From Rhodococcus_G sp042754225 (lineage in GTDB: Bacteria; Actinomycetota; Actinomycetes; Mycobacteriales; Mycobacteriaceae), in assembly GCF_042754225.1 (NCBI RefSeq), contig NZ_JBHZAH010000006.1:29125-93124 (forward strand): 64,000 bases of DNA, written 5' to 3'. Under the pieces are notes generated by a model. It worked only from the letters and a program-made list of their open reading frames with translations, was not told the DNA's origin and did not search any database. The stretch's first letter is position 1. The number at the start of each line of letters is the position of its first letter. The position numbers were made by a program, and so were the translations under genes. Below, one piece after another: positions 1-9,067 of the stretch.

Positions 1-2608
1 GGGAGCTGTCGCTGCGGGCGGGCAGCTGGTACCAGCTCGAGGTGGCCTTGGCGGGCTCCTGCACACCGTCCTGGTAGCTGCCGAGCACCGGGGTGGTCGC
101 GGGGTTCAGGCCGAACGGGAGCTTGACCGTGCTGCCGTTGACGCCGAGCGCACCCGTGCCGCCCTCGGTGCCCGCGCCGCCGCCGGTGACGAAGGTGGCC
201 CCGACCGACTGACTGCTGGTGTTGGCCTGGCCGGGCTTGACCTCGGTGTAGTCCGCGGACAGGTCGGAGGGCACCCCGTTCGGGCTGAACCCGGTCGGGT
301 TGCTTCCGCCCAGCGGGTCGGCCACTCCGCGATCCGGGATCGGCTGCAGGCGACCGGCATTCGGGTCGGACTCGGTCAGCACGTCGTCGGCGAGCCCGCA
401 CGCGGACCCGGTGACGGCGTCGATGTTCGAGCGGGCCAGCGAATACGCCGGGTACTGCGAGACCGCACCCTTGGCCATCGAGAGGATCTCGAACAGGACC
501 ATCGCGGCGGCGACGGCGGTCAGCGGGATCGGGGCGAACCTCTTGATCCGCCTGCCTCTTTCGCTGGTCTCCCTCACCTCGGTGCCGACGTAGTCCTCAC
601 GGAAGTACTGCCACGCGACCAGCACGATCGCCAGCACGAACAGCGCCAGCATCGCGGTGCTGACCTCCCGGCCGCCGAGGGACACGGTCTTGTCGAACCA
701 CGGGATGCCGTAGCTGGACACGTACCACCAGCCGTTGATGCCGGCGAACGAGAAGGCCAGCACCAGTAGCAGTCCCGCGGCGAACATGGTCCGGTTGCGG
801 CGCGAGCGCAGCGCGGCGGCCGAGACGGCGACCGTGGTCAGTGCGGCCAGGGATCCGGCGATGCCCGCGTACGCACCGAAGTGGTGCGTCCACTTGGTGG
901 GATTGAACATCATGAAGAAGACGGTGCCGAACACGACGCCGAGCAGACGCCAGGACGGTCCGACCGCGGCACCCGGAATCTTCTTGCGGCGCAACAGCAC
1001 GAACAGTGCCGTGAACAGGCACAGGATCATGATCAGGAAGGCGAACCGGCGGGCGAGCGAGCCGTCGACGGTCTGCACGAACAGGTAGTAGTACCGGAGG
1101 AACTCCTCGTACCAGTGCATGTTCGGGCCGATCAGGGTGCGCACCCGGGTCGCCTCGCGGACGCCGGCGAACGTCTGATCGGCGAACACCGCGACCAGCA
1201 CCACGGCGCCTGCGGCGAGGAGCGGCGCGACCAGGGGCAGGGTCCCGACTTCCCGGTGCCGCTTGACGATCAGCCGGACCATCGGGCGGGCGCCGGCGAG
1301 CAGGGCGGCCACGCACATGAGTCCGGTGGGCGCGGCACCGAGCGAGAACGCGGCGATCAGCACGGCCACCGCGGCGGGCAGCAGACGTCCGGTCGCGATG
1401 GCGCGTTCGACCGAGCACCAGGTCAGCAGCGCGCCGAGCGCCACGATGGGTTCGGGGCGCAGGCCGTTGTTGTAGGGCAGCCAGAACGCGAGGAAGACCA
1501 GGCCGCCGGTCCACACCGCGGCCGCGTTCAACCGGACCGCGCGGCCCAGTCGCGGGATCACCTCGCGGCTGATGACCAGCCAGCACAGGATGCCGGCGAT
1601 CAGCGCGGGCAGTCGCATCCAGGGGCTCGCGGTGGAGATCTTGGCGAAACCGGCGAGCACGTCGTAGTACCAGCCGAACGGGGCTTCGGGGACGCCGAAC
1701 CAGCGGAAGTAGTTGGCCATGTAGCCGGAGTGTTCGGACACCCGGGCCATGGTGAGCAGGTAGCCGTCGTCGGAGGTGTTGGCGCCGATGAAGTGCCAGA
1801 CCGCCAGGATGCCGATGACGAACCCGTCGACGAGCTTGAACTTCCACCAGTGCGAGGGGAAGAAGCGTCGGTGTGTCCGGCCGTCGGTGCCGTCGAGTCG
1901 GGCGAGGGCGACCAGCGCGGCGATGGTCAGGATGCACGCGAGGACCATCGCGGCGAGCTTGACGAACGTCGGCGAGGACGAGAACCGGGAGTCGACGTTG
2001 GCGGTCAGCGTCAGGTCGGCGGGCGCCTGCCCCTGCAGGTTGGTGAACACGCCGACCATCTGCGGGCGCAGGTCGCCGGTCAGGGTGCCGGTGACGGGGT
2101 GTCCGTCGACCGTGAGACCCTCGAAGGAAGCCGTCGTGTGGTTGATGTCCGAGCTGATCGTGATCGCCGAGCAACCGCCGGACTCGACCGCGCTCCGCGG
2201 CGCCGACGCGACGACCACGTTGCGGTCGAGCACGTCGACGGTGGACTCGGTGACGCGGACGAACATCGCGTTGAGCGGTGCCCCGGTGCCCTGCGGCGGG
2301 GCGGTGCCGAGCAGCAGTCCGCCGCTGGGCGGCAGGTCGCGGACCAGCCGGCAGGGCACGCTGGCCTGCAGATCGATCGGGACCTGGGCGACGAGCGGCG
2401 CATCGACGCTGCCGATGACGCCGGCCTGCGGCCAGTTCAGCGCGGCGGAGGTCTGGTTGACCGGCAGAAACGGGGTCGCGACGGCGAAGACGAAACCGAG
2501 CAGTCCGGTGACGATGGCGATCAGCCGGGCGGTCCGGTACTGCACGCGCATATCTACCTGTTCGGGAGCTGCGGGGGCTTGGGGAAGAGCTGTCACGACG
2601 TCGGGCAC
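1..2608 (-). CDS. Emb-family arabinosyltransferase (3' part cut by window edge)
   Basis: Membrane GT-C arabinosyltransferase that would extend arabinan from decaprenyl-phospho-arabinose on the outer face of the membrane. About 869 codons are visible and the C-terminus lies beyond the left edge. The N-terminus has a first membrane helix, then an extracytoplasmic domain, then a run of membrane helices. The GT-C motif is seen as GANTSDDGYLLTMARVSEH, with the acidic DD pair, followed by GYMANYFRWFG and KWTHHFGAYAG. These match EmbC/EmbB more than EmbA. I chose the GTG at 2608 because a TACCAT -10 box sits 8 nt upstream, predicting a leaderless mRNA; an ATG at 2551 is the alternative. It lies downstream of a HAD gene and a second emb gene. 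Family assignment is firm; which Emb paralogue it is cannot be decided. Confidence 0.93.
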   Translation of the reverse strand, partial: MPDVVTALPQAPAAPEQVDMRVQYRTARLIAIVTGLLGFVFAVATPFLPVNQTSAALNWPQAGVIGSVDAPLVAQVPIDLQASVPCRLVRDLPPSGGLLLGTAPPQGTGAPLNAMFVRVTESTVDVLDRNVVVASAPRSAVESGGCSAITISSDINHTTASFEGLTVDGHPVTGTLTGDLRPQMVGVFTNLQGQAPADLTLTANVDSRFSSSPTFVKLAAMVLACILTIAALVALARLDGTDGRTHRRFFPSHWWKFKLVDGFVIGILAVWHFIGANTSDDGYLLTMARVSEHSGYMANYFRWFGVPEAPFGWYYDVLAGFAKISTASPWMRLPALIAGILCWLVISREVIPRLGRAVRLNAAAVWTGGLVFLAFWLPYNNGLRPEPIVALGALLTWCSVERAIATGRLLPAAVAVLIAAFSLGAAPTGLMCVAALLAGARPMVRLIVKRHREVGTLPLVAPLLAAGAVVLVAVFADQTFAGVREATRVRTLIGPNMHWYEEFLRYYYLFVQTVDGSLARRFAFLIMILCLFTALFVLLRRKKIPGAAVGPSWRLLGVVFGTVFFMMFNPTKWTHHFGAYAGIAGSLAALTTVAVSAAALRSRRNRTMFAAGLLLVLAFSFAGINGWWYVSSYGIPWFDKTVSLGGREVSTAMLALFVLAIVLVAWQYFREDYVGTEVRETSERGRRIKRFAPIPLTAVAAAMVLFEILSMAKGAVSQYPAYSLARSNIDAVTGSACGLADDVLTESDPNAGRLQPIPDRGVADPLGGSNPTGFSPNGVPSDLSADYTEVKPGQANTSSQSVGATFVTGGGAGTEGGTGALGVNGSTVKLPFGLNPATTPVLGSYQDGVQEPAKATSSWYQLPARSDSS

Positions 2609-2616
2609 GGTTCACG

Positions 2617-2622
2617 ATGGTA
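2617..2622 (-). promoter_or_regulatory. -10 box of leaderless emb promoter
   Basis: TACCAT on the minus strand, 8 nt before the GTG at 2608. The spacing suits transcription starting at the start codon. Confidence 0.5.
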
Positions 2623-2682
2623 TGCGAGCAACCTGAGCGACTCACACCGCATGGAGAATGTCCGAAAATCGCGGTGACGGGT

Positions 2683-3429
2683 TCAGCAGCCCAGCTGATC
2701 TGCGAGGTCGAGGAAGTCGGCGGCGTTGACGTCGAACGCCCGGTCGTAAGTCACGTCGACCGCTCCGGCGACACCGAACTCGAGGGGGCGCGCGACGAAG
2801 GCGGTCCGGAAACCGAGGCCCGCAGCCGCCACGACGTCGTACTTGTGGCAGGCCACCATCATGATCCGCTCGGGTGGCAGGCCGAGATACCGGGCCGCAC
2901 CGAGATAGGCCGCGGGCGACGGCTTGAAGGCGCCGAACATCTCCGCCGCGAACACCGCGTCCCACCGCAACCCGCCCGCCTTCGCGATGTTCACCACCGC
3001 GGAGACGTCCGCGTTCGACAGGGTTGCCAGGGTGTAGCGAGAGCGCAGCCGCTCGAGCCCTGCGACGGTGTCCGGCCAGGGCCTCAGCCGCTGCCAGGAC
3101 AGGGTGAGCTCCTCGACCTCGGTGTCGTCCAGCCGGACGCCGTGCTCGTCGAGCAGTCGCCGCAGCGAGTCCCGGTAGACCGCGTGCACCGATGACCACT
3201 CGGCCCCGGCGGCTCCGGCGGCTCCGGCGGCCCCGTCGGGGCCGGTCATGGCGGTCAACGCGGCGAAGTACGCCGCTCGCCACCGGTCGACGAACCCGCC
3301 CCAGTCGATCCCCGGCCAGCGGCCGCCCACGATGTGCTCGGCCGCCTCGACGACCGTGGACCGGAAGTCGGTGGCGGTGCCCTGCACGTCGAAGAGCAGG
3401 GCCCGCACCGATCCTCCGGGGTCGGTCAT
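2683..3429 (-). CDS. HAD-superfamily hydrolase, haloacid dehalogenase type II-like
   Basis: A 248-residue HAD hydrolase. Motif I is LLFDVQGTATDF, with nucleophile Asp near residue 13 but Gln where the second Asp or Tyr usually lies. TLSNAD (motif II), FKPSP (motif III Lys) and a late ACHKYDVVAAAGLGF stretch follow, as in L-2-haloacid dehalogenases. The ATG at 3429 overlaps the stop of the upstream emb gene as ATGA (3426-3429), so translation is probably coupled. It lies between two arabinosyltransferase genes, so a role with a phosphorylated cell-wall sugar or lipid is possible, but the substrate is unknown. An alanine-glycine run near residues 65-75 comes from a 9-bp DNA repeat. Confidence 0.85.
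   Translation of the reverse strand: MTDPGGSVRALLFDVQGTATDFRSTVVEAAEHIVGGRWPGIDWGGFVDRWRAAYFAALTAMTGPDGAAGAAGAAGAEWSSVHAVYRDSLRRLLDEHGVRLDDTEVEELTLSWQRLRPWPDTVAGLERLRSRYTLATLSNADVSAVVNIAKAGGLRWDAVFAAEMFGAFKPSPAAYLGAARYLGLPPERIMMVACHKYDVVAAAGLGFRTAFVARPLEFGVAGAVDVTYDRAFDVNAADFLDLADQLGC
3202..3237. repeat. 9-bp tandem repeat inside the HAD gene
   Basis: Four near-identical units of GGCTCCGGC or a close variant. They encode a GAAGAAGAAG-type linker in the HAD protein and could vary in copy number without changing frame. Confidence 0.7.
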
Positions 3430-6400
3430 CGCGCGGCGAGCGGACCCGGCGTCCACAGGCCCGACCGGGTGACGGTCGTGGTGTCGACCGTCGCGGTCGT
3501 CGCCGACGGATCGAGCGGGGCGTACTTCTCGAGCGAACCCCAGTCCCGGGCCCAGTCCTTGTCGAGGTAGCTGGGCATCGTCCGCGACGTCAGCAGCAGG
3601 TCGATCCAGCCGAGCGGTCCGCCGCCGATCTTGTCCTGCCACCCGTTGGTGGAGTCGGCGCCGACGCGGTCCGGCAGGATCCGGTACTCGGGCACCTCGG
3701 CGACGCCGTACCGGTGGTCGAACGGGCGCTGGCACGGGAACGACAGCCCGACCGACCAGTCGAGCAGGACCGGTGCGCTCGACCCGACCACCTCGTTGAG
3801 CGTCTGCAGCTGCGGTACCCGCGGCGGGGTGATCGCCAGCCACTGCTTCGGCGTGAGGTCGTGGTCGGCGGCGACCAGCCGGACGGCGTCCGCGTCGGCG
3901 GGGATCTGCGACATCGGAACCCGCAGGTTCCGCCAGGACGGTGTCGGGCCGATGTCGATCGGCGCGACGGAGCCCTCGGCCTCCACGCCGCCGTCGGCGG
4001 TCCGCTTGCCGTACTCGACGACCAGGTCCTGGCCGTAGGTGACGACGCCGTCCTTGTCGACGTACCGGATGCGGCCGGCGGCGGTGACCACCAGGATGGG
4101 CGCCGCGTCGCTGCGCGCCGGCAGGGCGTACCAGCCGGTGGTGACCTTCGCGGGTTCCTGCGTGCCGCCCTGGTAGCTGCCGAGGATCGGTGTGGTGGCC
4201 GGGTTCAGCCCGAACGGCAAGGCCACCGAACTGCCGTTGACGCCGGTGGACCCGGTGCCGCCGCCGGTCCCGGCGGCGGTCCCGGTGCTGGTGGTGGTCG
4301 CCTTGGAGTCGACGGTGTTGGCGCCGCCCGCCGCCTTGTTCTCCGCGTCCGCGGTGAGGTCGAGTGGCACGCCGTTGGGCGTGAACCCGGCGTTGGTTGC
4401 CGCCCCGCCGAACGGATCCGTGCCCGGGACGAGCGGTGCGAGCGCGCCCGCATTGGCATCGGGCTCGATCAGCACGTCGTCGGCGAGGGCGCAGGTGTCA
4501 CCGGTGAGGGTGTCGAAGTTGGACCTCGCCACCGAGTAGGCCGGGTACTGGGACACGGCGGCCTTCGCGAGCGAGAGGACCTCGACCAGCACGATGAACG
4601 CGGCCGCCAGGGTCAGCGGGGACGCGAGCAGGGCCCGCCACCCGCGGGCCGGGTGCGGCTGCTCGGGAGCGCGATAGGGCTCGCGCAGGTGCTGCCATCC
4701 CGCGAGGAGCAGGGCGAGCACGCTGAGCGCGAGGAATCCGGTCGCGAACGACTTGCCGCCGATGGAGGGGGCCTTGTCCCACCAGGGGACGCCGTAGCTC
4801 GACACGTACCACCAGCCGTTGGGGCCGGTGAACGCCAGCGCGAGCAGGAACAGCACCCCGGCCGCGAACAGCGTGCGGTTTCGTCGCGAGCGCAGGGTCG
4901 CGGCGGCAATCCCGACTGCGGTGACCGCGGCGATGGATCCGGCGAGGCCGGCGTACACGCCGAAGTGGTGGGTCCACTTCGTCGGTGTGGTCATCATCAG
5001 CAGCAGCGAGGCGAAGACGATCCCGAGGATGCGTCGCGACGGCCCGGCCGCGGCGCCGGGGATCTTGCCCCGGCCGCGCAGCAGCAGCATCGCGCACACG
5101 ATCAGGCACAGGAACATGGCGAAGACGCCGAACCGGCGGGCCAGCGAGCCGTCGGGGGAGACGTTCAGCAGCGCGTCGTAGCGGTGGTATTCGCCGAACC
5201 ACGACACGTTGGGGCCGATCGCGGTGCGCAGCTTAGTCGCCGCCAGGACGGTGCCGAAGGTCTGGTCGGCGAAGATCGCGACGAGGACGACGGTGCCCGC
5301 GGCCAGGATCGGCGCGACCAGCGGCAGCCAGCCGACCACACGTGCCCGCGTCACCACGATCCTCACCAGCGGCCGCAGGCCGACGATCAGCGCGGCAACG
5401 GCGATCACGCCGGTCGGTCCGGCGGCGAGCGAGAACGCGGCGATCAGCACGCCGACCGCGGCGGGCAGCAGGCGTCCGGTCGCGATGGCGCGTTCGATCG
5501 AGCACCAGGTCAGCAGGGCGCCGAGCGCGATGATCGGTTCGGGGCGCAGGCCGTTGTTGTAGGGCAGCCAGAACGACAGGAACACCAGGCCCGCCGTCCA
5601 CAGTGCGATGCGGTCGTGCCGCACTGCCCGTCCGAGACGCGGGATCACCTCGCGGCTGATCACCATCCAGCACAGGATCCCCGCGATCAGCGCCGGCAGC
5701 CGCATCCAGGTGCTGGCGGTCGACACCTTCGCCATCGCGGCGAGCACGTCGTAGTACCAGCCGAAGGGCGCCTCGGAGACGCCGAACCACCGGTAGTAGT
5801 TGGCCATGTAGCCGGAATGCTCCGACACGCGGGCCATGTTCAGCAGGTAGCCGTCGTCGGAGGTGTTGGCGCCGATGAAGTGCCAGAGCACCAGGATGCC
5901 CACGACCACCCCGTCGACGCCGGTGAACTTCCACCAGTGCGACGGGAAGAACCGGCGGGCGCGACGGCCGTCGACGTCGTCGAGGCGATGCAGCGCGACC
6001 AGCGCGAGCAGGGTCGCGAGCACGCCGACGATCATCGCCAGCAGTTTGAACAACGTGGGGCTGGACGAGAACCGGGAGTCGACTTCGGCCCGCACCTGCA
6101 GTCCCGCGGGCGCCGCACCCTGCAGGTCACTGAAGATCCCGACCATCTGCGGACGCACGTCGCCGGGGACGTCGGCGGTGACGGGGGCGGTGCCCTCGGG
6201 CATGCCCGCGAAGGTCGCGGTGGTGTGGGTCGCGTCCGAGTGCACGACGATCGCCGTGCAGCCGCCCGAGGTGAGTGCGGCGAGCGGGGCGGCGATCAGC
6301 TGCGAGTTCCGCAGCACCACCGAAACCGTGCGGTCGGCGTCGGATCCGACCTTCACGGTGAGGCCGGCGAGCTCGGAATCGGGCGCCTGCTTCGGTGCGG

Positions 6401-6716
6401 TGGAGACGAGGGTGTCGCCGCCGGGAGGCAGGGCCGCGGCGGTCGCGCAGGGGATGTGGATGTCGAGGGCGAGCGGCTCGTAACTGATCAGCGGGGCATC
6501 CACGCTGGTGAGGGAGCCGTTCTGCGGCCAGGACACGCTCGCGGTCTGCTGCGCGACGGGCAGCAGCGGGGCGAGAACGGCGAGGACGGTACCGAGCAGG
6601 CCCGCGACGATCGCGATCAGCCGGGCGGTCCGCAGTGGCGAAGGGTTCGCGGTGTCGATTCCGGGTTTCGAGATTCCGGACTCGGACACTGCGGGGGACT
6701 CAGACTCGGCGGGCAC
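3426..6716 (-). CDS. Emb-family arabinosyltransferase, full length
   Basis: A complete 1096-residue Emb protein, the usual length for EmbA/B/C. It makes arabinan from decaprenyl-phospho-arabinose at the outer face of the membrane. Order: short cytoplasmic N-terminus, helix near residues 25-45, extracytoplasmic domain to about 205, multi-spanning GT-C core, then a large extracytoplasmic carbohydrate-binding region from about 720. The catalytic-loop motif GANTSDDGYLLNMARVSEH keeps both acidic residues; KWTHHFGVYAG follows later. The GTG at 6716 fits a leaderless start, with a TAAGAT -10 box 8 nt upstream. Its stop overlaps the HAD start. It and the other emb gene in this window share block-by-block similarity, so they are paralogues. 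Confidence 0.95.
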   Translation of the reverse strand: MPAESESPAVSESGISKPGIDTANPSPLRTARLIAIVAGLLGTVLAVLAPLLPVAQQTASVSWPQNGSLTSVDAPLISYEPLALDIHIPCATAAALPPGGDTLVSTAPKQAPDSELAGLTVKVGSDADRTVSVVLRNSQLIAAPLAALTSGGCTAIVVHSDATHTTATFAGMPEGTAPVTADVPGDVRPQMVGIFSDLQGAAPAGLQVRAEVDSRFSSSPTLFKLLAMIVGVLATLLALVALHRLDDVDGRRARRFFPSHWWKFTGVDGVVVGILVLWHFIGANTSDDGYLLNMARVSEHSGYMANYYRWFGVSEAPFGWYYDVLAAMAKVSTASTWMRLPALIAGILCWMVISREVIPRLGRAVRHDRIALWTAGLVFLSFWLPYNNGLRPEPIIALGALLTWCSIERAIATGRLLPAAVGVLIAAFSLAAGPTGVIAVAALIVGLRPLVRIVVTRARVVGWLPLVAPILAAGTVVLVAIFADQTFGTVLAATKLRTAIGPNVSWFGEYHRYDALLNVSPDGSLARRFGVFAMFLCLIVCAMLLLRGRGKIPGAAAGPSRRILGIVFASLLLMMTTPTKWTHHFGVYAGLAGSIAAVTAVGIAAATLRSRRNRTLFAAGVLFLLALAFTGPNGWWYVSSYGVPWWDKAPSIGGKSFATGFLALSVLALLLAGWQHLREPYRAPEQPHPARGWRALLASPLTLAAAFIVLVEVLSLAKAAVSQYPAYSVARSNFDTLTGDTCALADDVLIEPDANAGALAPLVPGTDPFGGAATNAGFTPNGVPLDLTADAENKAAGGANTVDSKATTTSTGTAAGTGGGTGSTGVNGSSVALPFGLNPATTPILGSYQGGTQEPAKVTTGWYALPARSDAAPILVVTAAGRIRYVDKDGVVTYGQDLVVEYGKRTADGGVEAEGSVAPIDIGPTPSWRNLRVPMSQIPADADAVRLVAADHDLTPKQWLAITPPRVPQLQTLNEVVGSSAPVLLDWSVGLSFPCQRPFDHRYGVAEVPEYRILPDRVGADSTNGWQDKIGGGPLGWIDLLLTSRTMPSYLDKDWARDWGSLEKYAPLDPSATTATVDTTTVTRSGLWTPGPLAAR

Positions 6717-6724
6717 AAGATCCG

Positions 6725-6730
6725 ATCTTA
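6725..6730 (-). promoter_or_regulatory. -10 box of leaderless emb promoter
   Basis: TAAGAT on the minus strand, 8 nt from the GTG at 6716. It supports that start and suggests this emb gene has its own promoter. Confidence 0.5.
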
Positions 6731-6814
6731 TGGGTCGCGCGTCGAGTCCCCGGTCGAGCGACCGGGCGAGTCCGGGGTCCGTGCGAGGGCGTGGGCCCCC
6801 GGACTCGCTTCGGC

Positions 6815-6958
6815 TCAGGAGTTGAAGTGGAAACCGCCCGTGCCCCCACCGGCGCCGCCGCCGGTCGCTCCGCCGCCGGCGGCGCCACCGGAGCCGGTGC
6901 CGAAGTTGCCACCGAACATCGCGGAGATCAGGGTCGAGAAGATCGTGGAGAAGGACAT
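6815..6958 (-). CDS. Small glycine-rich protein upstream of emb (47 aa)
   Basis: I do not recognise this protein. It has a hydrophobic, possibly amphipathic start (MSFSTIFSTLISAMF), then a Gly/Ala/Thr-rich tail ending GGFHFNS. The ribosome site is excellent: AGGAG with a 5-nt spacer before the ATG at 6958. It is transcribed toward the emb gene, whose start lies about 100 bp downstream. A short helix plus glycine tail loosely recalls the very small cell-wall porins of Corynebacteriales, but there is no sequence match I can claim. The RBS and codon pattern make it likely to be translated. Confidence 0.6.
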   Translation of the reverse strand: MSFSTIFSTLISAMFGGNFGTGSGGAAGGGATGGGAGGGTGGFHFNS

Positions 6959-7144
6959 AAGCACTCCTGCATGTCATGCGATCGTGACCGGCACCGGTTG
7001 GTGCCTGAGCCATTGGACCGAGCAGCGGGCGCGGGGCGGAACGGATCGGGCGCAGGTTAGGGGCCGATTAGGGGCGAGTCGGGCATCCCCCGACCCCCTA
7101 GCCGTCCCCCGGTTCGTCGGCCCCCGGGTCGTGGGCGGGGGGCT

Positions 7145-8941
7145 TCAGCGCCCCGCGGCGACCAGCGCGCGGACGTCCCACACCCACACGTCGTCGGCGC
7201 GGTGACCCGCGTCGCCGAGCAGGCTCTGCACCGTCTGCCGCAGCACGCGTTCGTTCGACCCGCGGGGCAGGACGAGCACGTCGGCGCGCCAGAACTTCAG
7301 GTCGACCACCGCCTGGGCGCGCATCGCGTCGGTGATCTCGGGCGCGATGCCGGTCTTCTGGGTCTTCGCCAGCACGCTCGCGGTCGGCCGGTCGTCGGGG
7401 CCGTACTTGGCCTTCTTGTCCGGTCCGACGGGACCGACGAAGTAGCCGCCGGCGAGGGGGAACCCGAAGTCGGTGTCGATCTGCCAGGTGAGTGCCCGGG
7501 CGTCCTCGGGGCGGGGCAGCGGGACGGTGACGACGGACCCGGCGTCGACGTAGTCGCGCCACGTCCCGTCGGTGAAGAACGTGGGGGCCGCCGGCCGGTC
7601 GACGGCCTGGAGCGGGGCCGGTGCGAGCGGGAGCAGGGCGAGCAGAAGCCCGAGGCACCAGGGGATCCGCGCGGCCCGCTCGCGCAACGCGCGGTCGGTG
7701 GCCAGGGCCAGCAGCAGGGCGATCGCCGGGACCGCGCCCATCGCGAACCGGGTCTCGAGCACCGACTCGAGCAGCGGCAGGTTCGCGATCCACTTCCAGG
7801 GCAGTTCGATGCCGGTGTCGCTGCGGCCGACCATCAGCCGGGAGCCGAGCGAGAGCACGATCATGACGGCGGTGGTGACGGACGCGGCCCGCGCGACCGG
7901 CGAGCGCCGCAGCCAGACGGCAGCCGCCGCGACCAGCGCCAGCAGCGGCCAGCCGAAGTAGGCGTTCTGTTCGGTGGGGTTGATCGCGACGTCCTGGCCG
8001 GGATTGGTGTGCCCGCCGAGGGACTGCGTCGGGAACTGCAGCAGTGCCTTGAGGTCGTTGCCCATCAGGCCGTGGTCGATCGCGTGGTAGCTCTGCGGGC
8101 CGAAGAACTGCCACCACAGCGGAGCCGCGGTGAGCACCAGCGCGATGGCCGCTGCCAGCAGCAGCGGACGCAGCGCGTTGCGGGCGGCGGGCGCCGCGAG
8201 CCGAGGCCGGAATGCGAAGTAGCACGCCGAGAACACGGCGAAGGTCAGCGCGGTGATGAGCAGCGGTTCCTCGCCGAGCGCGATCTGGGCGGCGACCAGC
8301 AGGCCGAGCAGGACGGCGGTACGGGGACCTGCGCCGCGGCTCAGCCGGATGACGCAGCCGAGGATCAGCGGGAGCAGTGCGAGGACGACGAAGTTGGGAT
8401 GACCGTTGGCGTGGGAGATCATCGCCGGGGCGTACCCGCAGAACAGGCCCCCGATCGCGGCGGCCGCGCGGGACTGGACGGCGTAGCGGGCGAGCAGCCA
8501 GTACCAGGCGAACGCGGTGCCCGCGAGACCGGCCGTCAGGACCAGGGTCCACGTGACGGTCGGCCCGAACACCAGGGTGATCGGGGCGAGCGGGATGCTG
8601 ACCCCGAACATGGCCGTGTTGGCCATGAGGTTGACGCCCTGCGGGTAGTTCTGCAGGACGGTGCCCAGGGGGTTGTCCAGGTGGGTGATCGAGCGGGCGG
8701 CGACGGCGAAGAACCACTCCCACATCCGCTGGTCCTGGCCGCTGTCGACGAGGTAGCCGGTGGCGGGTGCGCGCCATTGCCGGGAGAGGACGAAGACTGC
8801 CAGCGCGGTGAACCCGACGGCCGCGGCCACGTCCGATCGCGTCCAGCGGGGGAGCAGACGCCTCGTGGCGGTGCCGTCCTCGACGCCGCCGGGAGAGATG
8901 CGAGATGTCGGGTCCACGGTGCGACCTGGAGATACAGTCAT
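7145..8941 (-). CDS. Polytopic membrane protein, probable GT-C-type glycosyltransferase
   Basis: A 598-residue protein with a short cytoplasmic N-terminus, about ten or more membrane helices between residues 35 and 440, and a soluble C-terminal domain of about 150 residues. The first outer loop carries VDSGQDQRMWEWFF, an acidic motif in the place where GT-C enzymes keep theirs. It is followed by NYPQGVNLMAN and SHANGHPNFV. A GAAGGG ribosome site precedes the ATG at 8941. It lies upstream of the emb genes on the same strand, so a role in cell-wall glycan or lipoglycan glycosylation is plausible. No specific enzyme can be named. Confidence 0.7.
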   Translation of the reverse strand: MTVSPGRTVDPTSRISPGGVEDGTATRRLLPRWTRSDVAAAVGFTALAVFVLSRQWRAPATGYLVDSGQDQRMWEWFFAVAARSITHLDNPLGTVLQNYPQGVNLMANTAMFGVSIPLAPITLVFGPTVTWTLVLTAGLAGTAFAWYWLLARYAVQSRAAAAIGGLFCGYAPAMISHANGHPNFVVLALLPLILGCVIRLSRGAGPRTAVLLGLLVAAQIALGEEPLLITALTFAVFSACYFAFRPRLAAPAARNALRPLLLAAAIALVLTAAPLWWQFFGPQSYHAIDHGLMGNDLKALLQFPTQSLGGHTNPGQDVAINPTEQNAYFGWPLLALVAAAAVWLRRSPVARAASVTTAVMIVLSLGSRLMVGRSDTGIELPWKWIANLPLLESVLETRFAMGAVPAIALLLALATDRALRERAARIPWCLGLLLALLPLAPAPLQAVDRPAAPTFFTDGTWRDYVDAGSVVTVPLPRPEDARALTWQIDTDFGFPLAGGYFVGPVGPDKKAKYGPDDRPTASVLAKTQKTGIAPEITDAMRAQAVVDLKFWRADVLVLPRGSNERVLRQTVQSLLGDAGHRADDVWVWDVRALVAAGR

Positions 8942-9067
8942 GCACCCTTCCCGTCCGTCGGCGTCCGACGAGATGTCGGCCGCGGTGCTAGTCGACTACG
9001 GTACTCATCCACCCTGGAAGGCGGCTGGGTACGGGCCGTCCACCGGGACAGGTCGCGCGCGGCGGAT

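Noticed and set aside
881..2677. Long plus-strand open frame opposite the left emb gene
   Set aside because: It is rich in Arg, Gly, Asp and His without any domain, as expected for an antisense frame of a high-GC gene. The minus strand has clear Emb motifs.
6959..7013. Upstream start (7013) for the full-length emb gene
   Set aside because: The extension reads through the small glycine-rich ORF in another frame and looks non-coding; the GTG at 6716 has a promoter at the right distance.
3192..7205. 1337-codon plus-strand open frame
   Set aside because: It runs antisense to the full-length emb gene and has the composition of a GC shadow.
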